Shown: positions 1 to 5,385, numbered from the stretch's first letter. The stretch is 21,546 bases of DNA from Endomicrobium sp. (GCA_031262135.1 JAISIG010000009.1:1-21546); one strand, 5' to 3'. Notes: a model not told the origin generated them from the sequence alone. Made by a program: numbers and translations.

Positions 1-648
1 AGATTTTTGCATTTCCCCAGATTTCTACATCTCCACAGATTTTTGCATTTCCAGAGATTTTTGCATTTTCAAAGATTTTTGCATTTTCAGAGATTTCTGC
101 ATTTCCAAAGATTTTTGCATTTCCAAAGATTTTTGCATTTTCAGAGATTTTTGCATTTCCCCAGATTTCTACATCTCCACAGATTTTTGCATTTCCAAAG
201 ATTTCTACATCTCTACAGATTTTTGCATTTCCAAAGATTTCTGCATTTCCAAAGATTTTTGCATTTCCAAAGATTTCTACATCTTCACAGATTTTTGCAT
301 TTCCATAGATTTTTGCATTTTCAAAGATTTTTGCATTTCCCCAGATTTCTACATCTCCACAGATTTTTGCATTTCCCCAGATTTCTGCATTTCCAAAGAT
401 TTCTACATCTTCACAGATTTTTGCATCTCCATAGATTTTTGCATTTCCAAAGATTTCTGCATTTCCCCAGATTTCTGCATTTCCAAAGATTTCTGCATCT
501 CCCCAGATTTTTGCATTTCCATAGATTTTTGCATTTTCAAAGATTTTTGCATTTCCAAAGATTTTTGCATTTCCCCAGATTTCTACATCTCCACAGATTT
601 CTGCATTTCCAAAGATTTTTGCATTTCCCCAGATTTTTGCATTTTCAG
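1..648. repeat. Tandem array of 36 degenerate 18-bp units
   Basis: Thirty-six consecutive 18-bp units begin at 1+18k and keep exact register to 648, with plus-strand consensus AGATTTTTGCATTTCCAA and variants at a few positions. The next stretch (649 on) is degenerate. Since 18 is a multiple of 3, gain or loss of units keeps the minus-strand gene in frame. There are no unique spacers, so this is not a CRISPR array. The array probably continues left of the window. Confidence 0.95.
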
Positions 649-808
649 AGATCCAACAATTATTATCTTGAGATAAATTAAATTCTTTCTCAATATAACC
701 ACCTAAATCTCCTGCTTTTACATTATTAAAATCTTTTAATGCTTGTATTCTATATAATGTTATACCATATATATTAATGGTTTCTTTTGTTAATTTATAT
801 TTGTTCAT
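1..808 (-). CDS. Hexapeptide-repeat (left-handed beta-helix type) protein, C-terminus beyond window
   Basis: The gene reads leftward from ATG at 808-806 and is still open at base 1, so 269 codons are visible and the 3' end is missing. The first ~50 residues (MNKYKLTKET..., LYRIQALKDF, GDLGGYIEKE, NLSQDNNCWI) match the N-terminal module I know from phage and bacterial proteins that continue into GNAxI hexapeptides. From about residue 54 onward the protein is a repeat of [W/C/F/S]-G-[N/D]-[A/V]-[K/E]-I, the period of left-handed beta-helices and of polymer-forming repeat proteins. About 36 hexapeptides are visible, or some 12 coils if three make one turn. The plus-strand frame through the same DNA (7-681) is a by-product of the 18-bp period. 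Function is unknown; a rigid fibre-like or surface role is inferred. It is the most distal visible gene of the leftward arm. Confidence 0.85.
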   Translation of the reverse strand, partial: MNKYKLTKETINIYGITLYRIQALKDFNNVKAGDLGGYIEKEFNLSQDNNCWISENAKIWGNAKIFGNAEICGDVEIWGNAKIFGNAKIFENAKIYGNAKIWGDAEIFGNAEIWGNAEIFGNAKIYGDAKICEDVEIFGNAEIWGNAKICGDVEIWGNAKIFENAKIYGNAKICEDVEIFGNAKIFGNAEIFGNAKICRDVEIFGNAKICGDVEIWGNAKISENAKIFGNAKIFGNAEISENAKIFENAKISGNAKICGDVEIWGNAKI

Positions 809-894
809 ATTATTTTAAATTTCTAATTATATCTATTCTTCTACCTAATAATTCTATATAACTATTATTACATTTATATATAATTTGTTTTTTT

Positions 895-1350
895 TTAAAT
901 TGTAAAATTAATTATTTTATCTGAACTGCTATTAAATATTGTATTTCCTTCAGCAGAATATATTACAATAGAAAGACATCCATCTTTAAAATAATAATTA
1001 TCTTTTGAACGATTAACCATATATTCTTTTATTTCATTAAAAGTTTTAAAAAACAAAATTTCATCGTTACGAGTATCCCAATCTAAATTATTGAACCCGC
1101 TGCTATCAATTATTACTTTATACATATTTTTTCTAAATATTGTAATATCATCAATATTAGATACGTGTATATAGATATTTGAATCTTGAAGAATTATATA
1201 ATTGTCTGTTACCTCTTTTACATAATCAGTAATTTGACATAGTACTTCATATTCTTTATAATTAATTTCGTTAAATCTTTTTTCAATATAAGATATTGTA
1301 ATTTCATCATTTATATTGATATGCAATTTTTTTAATTTTTTTTCTTCCAT
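895..1350 (-). CDS. Hypothetical protein, 151 aa, related to the 143-aa protein upstream
   Basis: I do not recognise a named family. The protein is acidic and mixed alpha/beta in appearance, with no signal peptide or membrane segment. Its C-terminal third (FFKTFNEIKEYMVNRS, then GNTIFNSSS) lines up with that of the protein at 2423-2854 (YFETFEELKNYVKKES, then GETIFGIES). Shared pattern: aromatic-x-T-F-x-E-[IL]-K-x-Y, a Ser, an aromatic stretch, then G-x-T-I-F. The gene lies 86 nt upstream of the beta-helix gene and 135 nt downstream of the preceding gene, and that second gap holds a long inverted repeat. The start is the first ATG, followed by Lys-rich codons. A small accessory or host-takeover protein is a guess from context only. 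Confidence 0.75.
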   Translation of the reverse strand: MEEKKLKKLHININDEITISYIEKRFNEINYKEYEVLCQITDYVKEVTDNYIILQDSNIYIHVSNIDDITIFRKNMYKVIIDSSGFNNLDWDTRNDEILFFKTFNEIKEYMVNRSKDNYYFKDGCLSIVIYSAEGNTIFNSSSDKIINFTI

Positions 1351-1371
1351 AATATCATTTTTATATTTTAC

Positions 1372-1476
1372 AAATAGTTAACACTACTACAATGAAAAGT
1401 TTGCAGACTTATTACTGAAAATTTATTTATTATTTAAATTATTTTCAATAAAAACATTGTAGCAGTGTAACTATTT
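1372..1476. repeat. Long inverted repeat in gap between leftward genes
   Basis: Arms at 1372-1394 and 1455-1476 are reverse complements over 22-23 nt with one extra base and one mismatch; the core is CACTACTACAATG against CATTGTAGCAGTG. The 60-nt space between them is AT-rich and non-coding. It sits between the stop of the 251-aa gene and the start of the 151-aa gene. No U-tract follows on either strand, so it does not look like a standard intrinsic terminator; an RNA processing hairpin or an operator is equally possible. Confidence 0.7.
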
Positions 1477-1485
1477 TAATTTAAC

Positions 1486-2241
1486 TTATTTATCTTTATC
1501 AAATATTATATATTCATTATAATATTTAATCTTTTTATTATGATATATTCTATTTTTTAATCTTCTATTGTCAAATAATATATAATATCTATCATCTATA
1601 TTACATAAATAGTAATAACCTTTTTCTTGTTTAAATCTACTGATTATTTCTATTTTTTCAACATAAAATTGATTAAAATATAAAGAATAATCTCTCTTTT
1701 GAATATCCACATATTTTGAATATTTGCATCTTAAATATTTATTCTTTAAATTTGGACATTTTTTGTTACAATTTTTATAACAAACTTCATTTGCCATGTT
1801 TAAATCAATAAATTTTCTATGAATATTACAATATTCATCAAAAGGAAAATTTCTATCATAAATACTCATTCTAAATTCTAATGAACATTTATGTTTTCTC
1901 CAATTCTTTTTTAAATATTTAAGATAATTTTGCCATGTTTCAAATCCTTTAACATTTATATCCCAATTAGGATATAATGATAAATAATTTAAATCATCAT
2001 TATTCATAAAACTTAATCTTGTAGCTTCTATAATACCACAAAAATTAGTTTCAATTTTATGTTTATATATTTCTATTTCTTCTCCTTTTGAATCAATAAA
2101 TTTTCCAACAACTACTCCTGTTGTTGTTATTACTTTTTCAATTCCAAGATTTTCATGTCTAATAGAACATATATATGAGTTTTTTAAAAAAACACTCCTC
2201 TCTGGAATGCTATATTTAAAATCAAAATATTTACCAATCAT
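1486..2241 (-). CDS. Cys-rich hypothetical protein, 251 aa
   Basis: I do not recognise the family. The protein is basic and aromatic-rich. Residues 154-172 hold C154-x3-C158-x3-C162-P and C172, with further Cys at 119 and 138, a spacing compatible with a metal-binding module though not a classic zinc finger. The N-terminal ~75 residues look like a beta-rich domain (VITTTGVVVGKFID). There is no obvious membrane segment. The ATG overlaps the stop of the 59-aa membrane peptide gene by 4 nt (ATGA), which implies translational coupling inside a tight operon running leftward from 3310. Function is unknown. Confidence 0.75.
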   Translation of the reverse strand: MIGKYFDFKYSIPERSVFLKNSYICSIRHENLGIEKVITTTGVVVGKFIDSKGEEIEIYKHKIETNFCGIIEATRLSFMNNDDLNYLSLYPNWDINVKGFETWQNYLKYLKKNWRKHKCSLEFRMSIYDRNFPFDEYCNIHRKFIDLNMANEVCYKNCNKKCPNLKNKYLRCKYSKYVDIQKRDYSLYFNQFYVEKIEIISRFKQEKGYYYLCNIDDRYYILFDNRRLKNRIYHNKKIKYYNEYIIFDKDK

Positions 2242-2417
2242 AATTTATTCCTTTTTAAAAAATCTAACAAATTTATTATTATCAACAATAAAACTATTGT
2301 ACCTATATAATAAAACCTATAATTAAATATATCATTTAAAACTATTGGAGTGAAAAATATCACCCCAATAGTCAAAAACATTAATATCATTTGAATAATA
2401 CTAACAAATTTTTTCAT
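2238..2417 (-). CDS. Small two-helix membrane protein, 59 aa
   Basis: A short frame begins at ATG 2417-2415 and ends at TGA 2240-2238. It reads MKKFVSIIQMILMFLTIGV, a hydrophobic run to about residue 29, a polar turn (LNDIFNYRF), a second hydrophobic run (YYIGTIVLLLIIINLLDF) and a basic end (LKRNKL). Two transmembrane helices with a short loop are likely. Support comes from context: 5 nt separate it from the upstream gene's stop, and its stop overlaps the next gene's ATG (ATGA), so it fills an otherwise empty gap in a tight operon. A hairpin at 2341-2373 falls inside the frame. A membrane-acting accessory role (superinfection exclusion or lysis-related) is speculation. Confidence 0.65.
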   Translation of the reverse strand: MKKFVSIIQMILMFLTIGVIFFTPIVLNDIFNYRFYYIGTIVLLLIIINLLDFLKRNKL

Positions 2418-2422
2418 AATTA

Positions 2423-2854
2423 TTAATATTGTTTAGCAAAAGTACTAACACTTTCAATGCCAAAGATAGTTTCTCCATTAGGATCTATCACTTCACATGA
2501 TATACAATCCCAATAATATTCAAAATCATAAGACTCTTTTTTAACATAATTTTTCAACTCTTCAAAAGTTTCAAAATAATATGTTTCAAATTCACCCTCA
2601 TCATAAAATTTTAATGTATAATTACCTTCTTCTGGTAATACATTTTTATGATAATATTTAAATATATCTTCTTTATTAAAACATTCTTCACATATATACA
2701 ATTCCAAATTCTCTCTTTTAAATTCTATAATATCTTCTTCTGAATCTGAAAATATTACACATTCCAAATCTTTACATGTATAATCAGTATAACAATATAA
2801 TACATATAACTTCTTTAATTCCAAAAACTCTTTTTTAAATTTTTTTGTTATCAT
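2423..2854 (-). CDS. Hypothetical acidic protein, 143 aa, paralogue of the 151-aa protein
   Basis: No named family is recognised. The protein is acidic and aromatic-rich, with scattered Cys (including CEEC near residue 55 and CISC near 117) and no membrane segment. Residues ~90-132 resemble the C-terminal part of the protein at 895-1350 (pattern F-x-T-F-x-E-[IL]-K-x-Y ... G-x-T-I-F), so the two probably arose by duplication. It begins 3 nt after the stop of the 150-aa gene upstream and ends 5 nt before the 59-aa membrane peptide, so it is a middle gene of the same leftward operon. Confidence 0.75.
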   Translation of the reverse strand: MITKKFKKEFLELKKLYVLYCYTDYTCKDLECVIFSDSEEDIIEFKRENLELYICEECFNKEDIFKYYHKNVLPEEGNYTLKFYDEGEFETYYFETFEELKNYVKKESYDFEYYWDCISCEVIDPNGETIFGIESVSTFAKQY

Positions 2855-2857
2855 AAC

Positions 2858-3310
2858 TTATTTATTTAAAAATTTAATATAATTACAATATACACTGTTA
2901 CCAACAGCATATATTTCTTCTTTATTTTTTGAATCAGTTTTATCAACTGAAACATAATGTAATTTGCCAACAACAAAACACTTTATTATATCAATATTAG
3001 ATTGAATGTCTTCTTTACTTACAAATTTATCAAAATCTTCTGCATCTTCTATTAATTCATATTTTCTATTGATATTCATATTTAATTTATACTGCCTTTT
3101 AGACTCTATAAATCCTATATGACCATTACATTGCAAATAATTATTATCCTCATCTTTAAGATAACAATCAACTTCTTCACTGCCTTTACAAGCATTGAAA
3201 CAACAATGCCTACAGCAATTTACAAATCCTCTTTCTATCCTATAATATTTAGGATAGATAACTTTAACTGTAGTCTTTATAACACTCTTGAAATTTTTCA
3301 CTTCTTTCAT
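2858..3310 (-). CDS. Cys-rich putative zinc-binding protein, 150 aa
   Basis: Residues 32-61 carry seven cysteines plus a His (C32-C33-x2-C36-C37-x3-C41, C49, C61, H35) in the arrangement CCRHCCFNACKG ... DCYL ... CNG. Small proteins with a similar C-x2-C-x-F ... C ... C layout are common in Bacteroides phages and are presumed to bind zinc; the assignment here is by resemblance. The C-terminal half is acidic then basic, with no membrane segment. It is the first gene of the tight leftward group 3310 to 1486, and just upstream (3343-3392) lies a perfect inverted repeat. Role unknown. Confidence 0.75.
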   Translation of the reverse strand: MKEVKNFKSVIKTTVKVIYPKYYRIERGFVNCCRHCCFNACKGSEEVDCYLKDEDNNYLQCNGHIGFIESKRQYKLNMNINRKYELIEDAEDFDKFVSKEDIQSNIDIIKCFVVGKLHYVSVDKTDSKNKEEIYAVGNSVYCNYIKFLNK

Positions 3311-3342
3311 TTTTTTTATTATTTAAAATGATTAATACTATA

Positions 3343-3392
3343 TTAATATTTGTTGTACCAACTAAAGAAGAAATCAATACAACAAATATTAA
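3343..3392. repeat. Perfect 15-bp inverted repeat between leftward genes
   Basis: TTAATATTTGTTGTA (3343-3357) and TACAACAAATATTAA (3378-3392) are exact reverse complements separated by 20 nt. The element lies between the 71-aa gene and the 150-aa gene. It is AT-rich without a following U-tract. It may end or process the upstream transcript, or bind a dimeric regulator ahead of the 150-aa gene. Confidence 0.75.
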
Positions 3393-3397
3393 GTTAA

Positions 3398-3613
3398 TTA
3401 TTTTTCAACAATCATATATTTGCCACATATTGTTTCATTATCTGGCAATAACAGATAATGTCTCTCTAACAAATATGATTTAAAGAATTCTAATTTATCA
3501 ACCTCTGAAACATGACTCAATAATATATCTATTTCACCATGTTCAATTTTTCTTTTGTAATTCATTATTAAACACTCTAATGTATTACCTCTTGTTAAAA
3601 CTTTCTTTCTCAT
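3398..3613 (-). CDS. Hypothetical protein, 71 aa
   Basis: This is a small basic then mixed protein (MRKKVLTRGN ... GKYMIVEK) with a predicted helical middle (EVDKLEFFKSYLLERHYLL). There is no membrane segment, signal peptide or metal motif, and I do not recognise it. It lies in the leftward arm, flanked by non-coding gaps with hairpins on both sides (3343-3392 and 3698-3719), so it may be its own transcription unit. A TAAATTTG match on the minus strand at 3721-3714 could be a -7 element, but no -33 TTTG is present. Confidence 0.65.
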   Translation of the reverse strand: MRKKVLTRGNTLECLIMNYKRKIEHGEIDILLSHVSEVDKLEFFKSYLLERHYLLLPDNETICGKYMIVEK

Positions 3614-3697
3614 CTTTTTCTTAATTTTTTATTAAACAATTAATAACTACTTATATACATTCTCATAAAACCCATTTAATCTGATACACTAAACAGC

Positions 3698-3719
3698 AAT
3701 TTGTTTTTAACAACAAATT
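3698..3719. repeat. 8-bp hairpin upstream of the 71-aa gene
   Basis: AATTTGTT (3698-3705) and AACAAATT (3712-3719) pair perfectly around a 6-nt loop. It lies in the non-coding gap 3614-3782, about 85 nt upstream of the 71-aa gene, and overlaps a weak minus-strand TAnnTTTG match. Regulatory meaning is uncertain. Confidence 0.4.
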
Positions 3720-3782
3720 TAATAACAATAAAATAGGTAGCAAGATTATAAGGAGGGAGATAATTCAACTACTTCACTTATA

Positions 3783-3989
3783 TTAATTACCAATGTGTAT
3801 AATTGTGAAAGCAGGTTCTATTCTTGGGTCTATAGTGTTGTTACTATTAGACTTTGTTGAAGATTTAGAAGAGCTACTACTCCTGTGTAGTATCTTCTCT
3901 GGGTGTTTGCTACAATTAATACACATAGTAACAACAAGTGTTGCAACAACAGCAACAACAATTCTCAAAATAATTCTTTTTGGATTCAT
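3783..3989 (-). CDS. Small membrane-anchored peptide with Ser-rich tail, 68 aa
   Basis: From the Met at 3989 the protein reads MNPKRIILRIVVAVVATLVV, then TMCINCSKH, then a Ser/Lys/Asn-rich stretch (HRSSSSSKSSTKSNSNN) and a short end. That gives one N-terminal transmembrane helix preceded by basic residues and followed by a low-complexity polar tail; a Cys sits near the membrane exit, but no clean lipobox is visible. Short peptides of this layout are common in Bacteroides and their phages. An in-frame ATG 11 codons earlier (4022) is possible; I prefer 3989 because the charged residues then sit directly before the helix. The opposite-strand frame 3793-4044 is hydrophobic only because it mirrors this one. 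Confidence 0.55.
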   Translation of the reverse strand: MNPKRIILRIVVAVVATLVVTMCINCSKHPEKILHRSSSSSKSSTKSNSNNTIDPRIEPAFTIIHIGN

Positions 3990-4054
3990 AAAATTTGTCT
4001 TTTTATTTGTTAAACAATTCATTTCTTTGAGGAGTAGTAGGTAGTGAGCCTAAT

Positions 4055-4079
4055 AATACTCATTATATATAATAGTATT
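4055..4079. repeat. 25-nt near-perfect palindrome
   Basis: AATACT (4055-4060) pairs with AGTATT (4074-4079) around an inner self-complementary ATTATATATAAT, with one unpaired C at 4061. It lies upstream of the small membrane peptide gene on the minus strand, and could be an operator or a hairpin in the transcript leader. Confidence 0.5.
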
Positions 4080-4087
4080 CTACTCCT

Positions 4088-4142
4088 TATATAATATAGT
4101 GTGCAATTTTAACACAACTTTTTATTTACACTATATTATATA
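4088..4142. repeat. Perfect 15-bp inverted repeat
   Basis: TATATAATATAGTGT (4088-4102) and ACACTATATTATATA (4128-4142) are exact reverse complements around a 25-nt spacer. It lies in the gap 4023-4255 between two leftward genes, next to a 6-bp hairpin (ATGCTC 4145-4150 with GAGCAT 4164-4169) and a longer hairpin at 4181-4216. Like the elements at 1372-1476 and 3343-3392, it marks a gene break in the leftward arm. Confidence 0.75.
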
Positions 4143-4180
4143 TAATGCTCAAGCGGAAAGTAAGAGCATCTATTTAAAAA

Positions 4181-4216
4181 GTAGTTTCCTTTTTTTTTGT
4201 AGTAAAAGAAAACTAT
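4181..4216. repeat. A/T hairpin with 11-bp core stem
   Basis: AGTTTCCTTTT (4183-4193) pairs with AAAAGAAAACT (4204-4214) with one mismatch, and the stem extends to 4181/4216. On the minus strand the stem is followed by ACTTTTTAAA, so it may be a second, weaker terminator after the intrinsic terminator at 4231-4251. Confidence 0.45.
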
Positions 4217-4230
4217 GCCTTTTTGGAAAG

Positions 4231-4251
4231 AAAAAAGGGGATTACTCCCCT
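4231..4251 (-). terminator. Intrinsic terminator after the 103-aa leftward gene
   Basis: Read leftward from 4251 the sequence is AGGGG, loop AGTAAT, CCCCT, then a run of T broken by one C. The stem starts 4 nt past the stop of the 103-aa gene. A GC stem plus U-tract in this AT-rich genome makes it a convincing rho-independent terminator for the minus strand. Confidence 0.8.
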
Positions 4252-4255
4252 CTCA

Positions 4256-4567
4256 TTAGAAGCTAAGAATTTCTGTTGTTGTGGATGCATCTGCTTTGCA
4301 GTTTGAAATCATTAATTTATTGTCAATTGCTAACAGACATAATGTATCAAAGTTTTCTACTTTAATATCTTCTGTTGTTACTTTTGTTGATATATTGATT
4401 TCTTGCTGCTTTCCATCAGGAAAATCCAATATAATCATTCTTCCTCCACTTGGATAGATTCTTACGCTTAATTTAGTACCTTTGTTTGCTGCTGCAAAGG
4501 TGCTCATTCTTGAAATGAATATACATTCACTTCCATTTTCTAATGTAATTTTACTTAAATTTTTCAT
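4256..4567 (-). CDS. Hypothetical protein, 103 aa, first gene of the leftward arm
   Basis: The frame extends upstream to an ATG at 4657, but I place the start at the Met at 4567 (MKNLSKITLENGSECIFISR). The preceding 30 codons are atypical and run into a G-rich stretch (4590-4640), whereas the ATG at 4567 has the AT-rich leader seen before other starts here. The protein looks like a small beta-rich fold (LSVRIYPSGGRMIILDFPDG). Similar short 'KKLxxITLENGxE' proteins occur in Bacteroides phages, but I know no function. An intrinsic terminator follows the stop by 4 nt, so this may be a single-gene early transcript. Confidence 0.65.
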   Translation of the reverse strand: MKNLSKITLENGSECIFISRMSTFAAANKGTKLSVRIYPSGGRMIILDFPDGKQQEINISTKVTTEDIKVENFDTLCLLAIDNKLMISNCKADASTTTEILSF

Positions 4568-4697
4568 GTTTAAAAATTTTAAATTGTTAATAATAATGGG
4601 GGCATAGAACCCCTCTCTCAAGCAGTAGGGGGGGTAGAGTCCAAGTATTCCACACAAGGAATAAAACAGAAGTTTTTGAAAAAAAATTTTTGGTTGG

Positions 4698-4735
4698 TGG
4701 AGCTATTAATTTTTTTTGTTAATTGGAGCTATTAA
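4698..4735. repeat. 12-bp direct repeat TGGAGCTATTAA, two copies
   Basis: Exact copies at 4698-4709 and 4724-4735 are spaced 26 bp start to start, and both lie close to AATTTTTGG. The only two C residues on the plus strand between 4668 and 4873 are in these copies. They could be operator or iteron sites for a phage regulator of the divergent region. Confidence 0.55.
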
Positions 4736-4841
4736 AATTTTTGGTTTGTTGTTGAGTTATTATTTTGTTGTTTTTGTTGAATTGTATTTGTTTGATTTTT
4801 TGGGGTGTTGTTATTTTTTTATAAAATTTTTTTAAAAAATA

Positions 4842-4873
4842 TTTGGTGGAATAAAAAATAGGTTGTATATTTG
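4842..4873 (+). promoter_or_regulatory. Bacteroidota-type promoter ahead of non-coding transcript
   Basis: TTTG (4842-4845) and TATATTTG (4866-4873) are separated by 20 nt, matching the Bacteroidota -33 TTTG / -7 TAnnTTTG consensus. Transcription would start near 4878-4881 and run into sequence without a gene. Confidence 0.75.
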
Positions 4874-4879
4874 CAGTTG

Positions 4880-5192
4880 CTATTAATCAATTTCACCTTG
4901 ATTAATCACCCAGTAAATTAGTAGCGATAATGAGATGGGTCAGAAGTCGGATAGTAGTTATAAATAGTAATGATGTTTCTCCGATAATAGCGAAAATGGT
5001 CTTAATATAAGTTAGTTTCTACAGCATAGGTGAATGAGAAAGTGCACAGGGTAAATGTAGTTTAGGTAAGTTCAGTAAAATGAATAGACGGGGCTAATGA
5101 AGTTTAAGATTAAAGAGTGGATTAAAAGGTTTAATTCATAATACAGGAAGAGATAATATTTTCTTTTTTTTCTGGTATTTCCTTTTTTTTTT
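4880..5192 (+). ncRNA. Candidate structured non-coding RNA
   Basis: About 310 nt lie between a good promoter and a T-run (5183-5192) preceded by a weak AGGAAG/TTTCCT stem (5145-5150 with 5178-5183). All frames are broken. Base composition is richer in G than nearby genes. Local pairings include a 9-bp hairpin (4882-4890 with 4898-4906), TCGGA/TCCGA (4947-4951 with 4980-4984) and CTACA/TGTAG (5019-5023 with 5056-5060). I do not recognise an Rfam family; large phage RNAs found near tRNAs (ROOL, GOLLD) are worth testing, though this is shorter than typical members. It could instead be a long leader of the helicase transcript. Confidence 0.4.
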
Positions 5193-5194
5193 AG

Positions 5195-5223
5195 GGCTGC
5201 TTTAATTATTATTAATTAAAGCC
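5195..5223. repeat. Hairpin in non-coding region
   Basis: TTTAATTA (5201-5208) pairs with TAATTAAA (5213-5220) around TTAT, and GGC/GCC close the base (5195-5197 with 5221-5223) across a 3-nt bulge. No U-tract follows. It lies just after the T-run that may end the non-coding transcript. Confidence 0.5.
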
Positions 5224-5269
5224 ATTGCTTAAAATATTTTAATTTTTTTAAAGATTTTAGAGGAATGGG

Positions 5270-5291
5270 TCAATTACTGACAAGTAATTGA
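5270..5291. repeat. 8-bp hairpin upstream of helicase promoter
   Basis: TCAATTAC (5270-5277) and GTAATTGA (5284-5291) pair perfectly around TGACAA. It lies 40 nt upstream of the -33 element of the helicase promoter, so it could be an operator, or part of a transcript reading through from 4880. Confidence 0.5.
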
Positions 5292-5330
5292 TAAGGCATA
5301 AATAGTGTCCTGTAGGGAAAAGCAACAAAT

Positions 5331-5361
5331 TTTGTTTGTATTGAAATATTTTGTATCTTTG
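5331..5361 (+). promoter_or_regulatory. Bacteroidota-type promoter for the rightward arm
   Basis: TTTG (5331-5334) and TATCTTTG (5354-5361) are 19 nt apart, a close fit to the Bacteroidota consensus. The expected start near 5367 leaves a leader of about 18 nt before the helicase ATG. Confidence 0.8.
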
Positions 5362-5385
5362 CAAAATAATTAAATAAGTGAATAT

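Larger units (their letters stand above)
4568..5385. other. Divergent non-coding region between the two gene arms
   Basis: There is no convincing gene here; the longest short frames use codons unlike those of the neighbours. Genes run leftward from its left edge and rightward from its right edge. It holds a stem-forming CCCC/GGGG stretch near 4610-4632, a 12-bp direct repeat (4698-4735), a nearly C-free plus strand (4668-4873), a promoter (4842-4873), a likely structured transcript (4880-5192), two more hairpins (5195-5223; 5270-5291) and a second promoter (5331-5361). A replication origin is possible but unproven. I could not find a convincing Bacteroidota-type promoter for the leftward arm. 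Confidence 0.8.

Noticed and set aside
1..648. CRISPR-like short repeats
   Set aside because: The units are contiguous 18-bp repeats without unique spacers and lie in a coding frame.
7..681. Plus-strand reading frame of 224 codons with FLHFQR-type repeats
   Set aside because: It is the antisense shadow of the 18-bp repeats. The minus strand gives a recognisable hexapeptide-repeat protein with a family-like N-terminus outside the repeats.
2341..2373. Hairpin resembling a terminator on the minus strand
   Set aside because: It lies within the codons of the 59-aa membrane peptide, and is followed by only four T. It may still affect translation.
3119..3331. Plus-strand frame of 70 codons
   Set aside because: It lies almost entirely antisense to the Cys-rich 150-aa gene and has no independent support.
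3793..4044. Plus-strand hydrophobic frame, with AAGGAGGG at 3750-3757 upstream
   Set aside because: The minus-strand frame has a better protein layout and agrees with its neighbours. The purine tract is too far from the ATG, and Shine-Dalgarno use is not typical of these phages.
4568..4657. 30-codon N-terminal extension of the 103-aa leftward gene
   Set aside because: It contains a G/C-run sequence (poly-G region 4625-4632) and atypical codons. The Met at 4567 has the usual AT-rich leader.
4931..5011. 26-codon frame in the divergent region
   Set aside because: It is short and uses codons (CGG, GTC, GCG) rare in neighbouring genes; the region looks like RNA structure instead.
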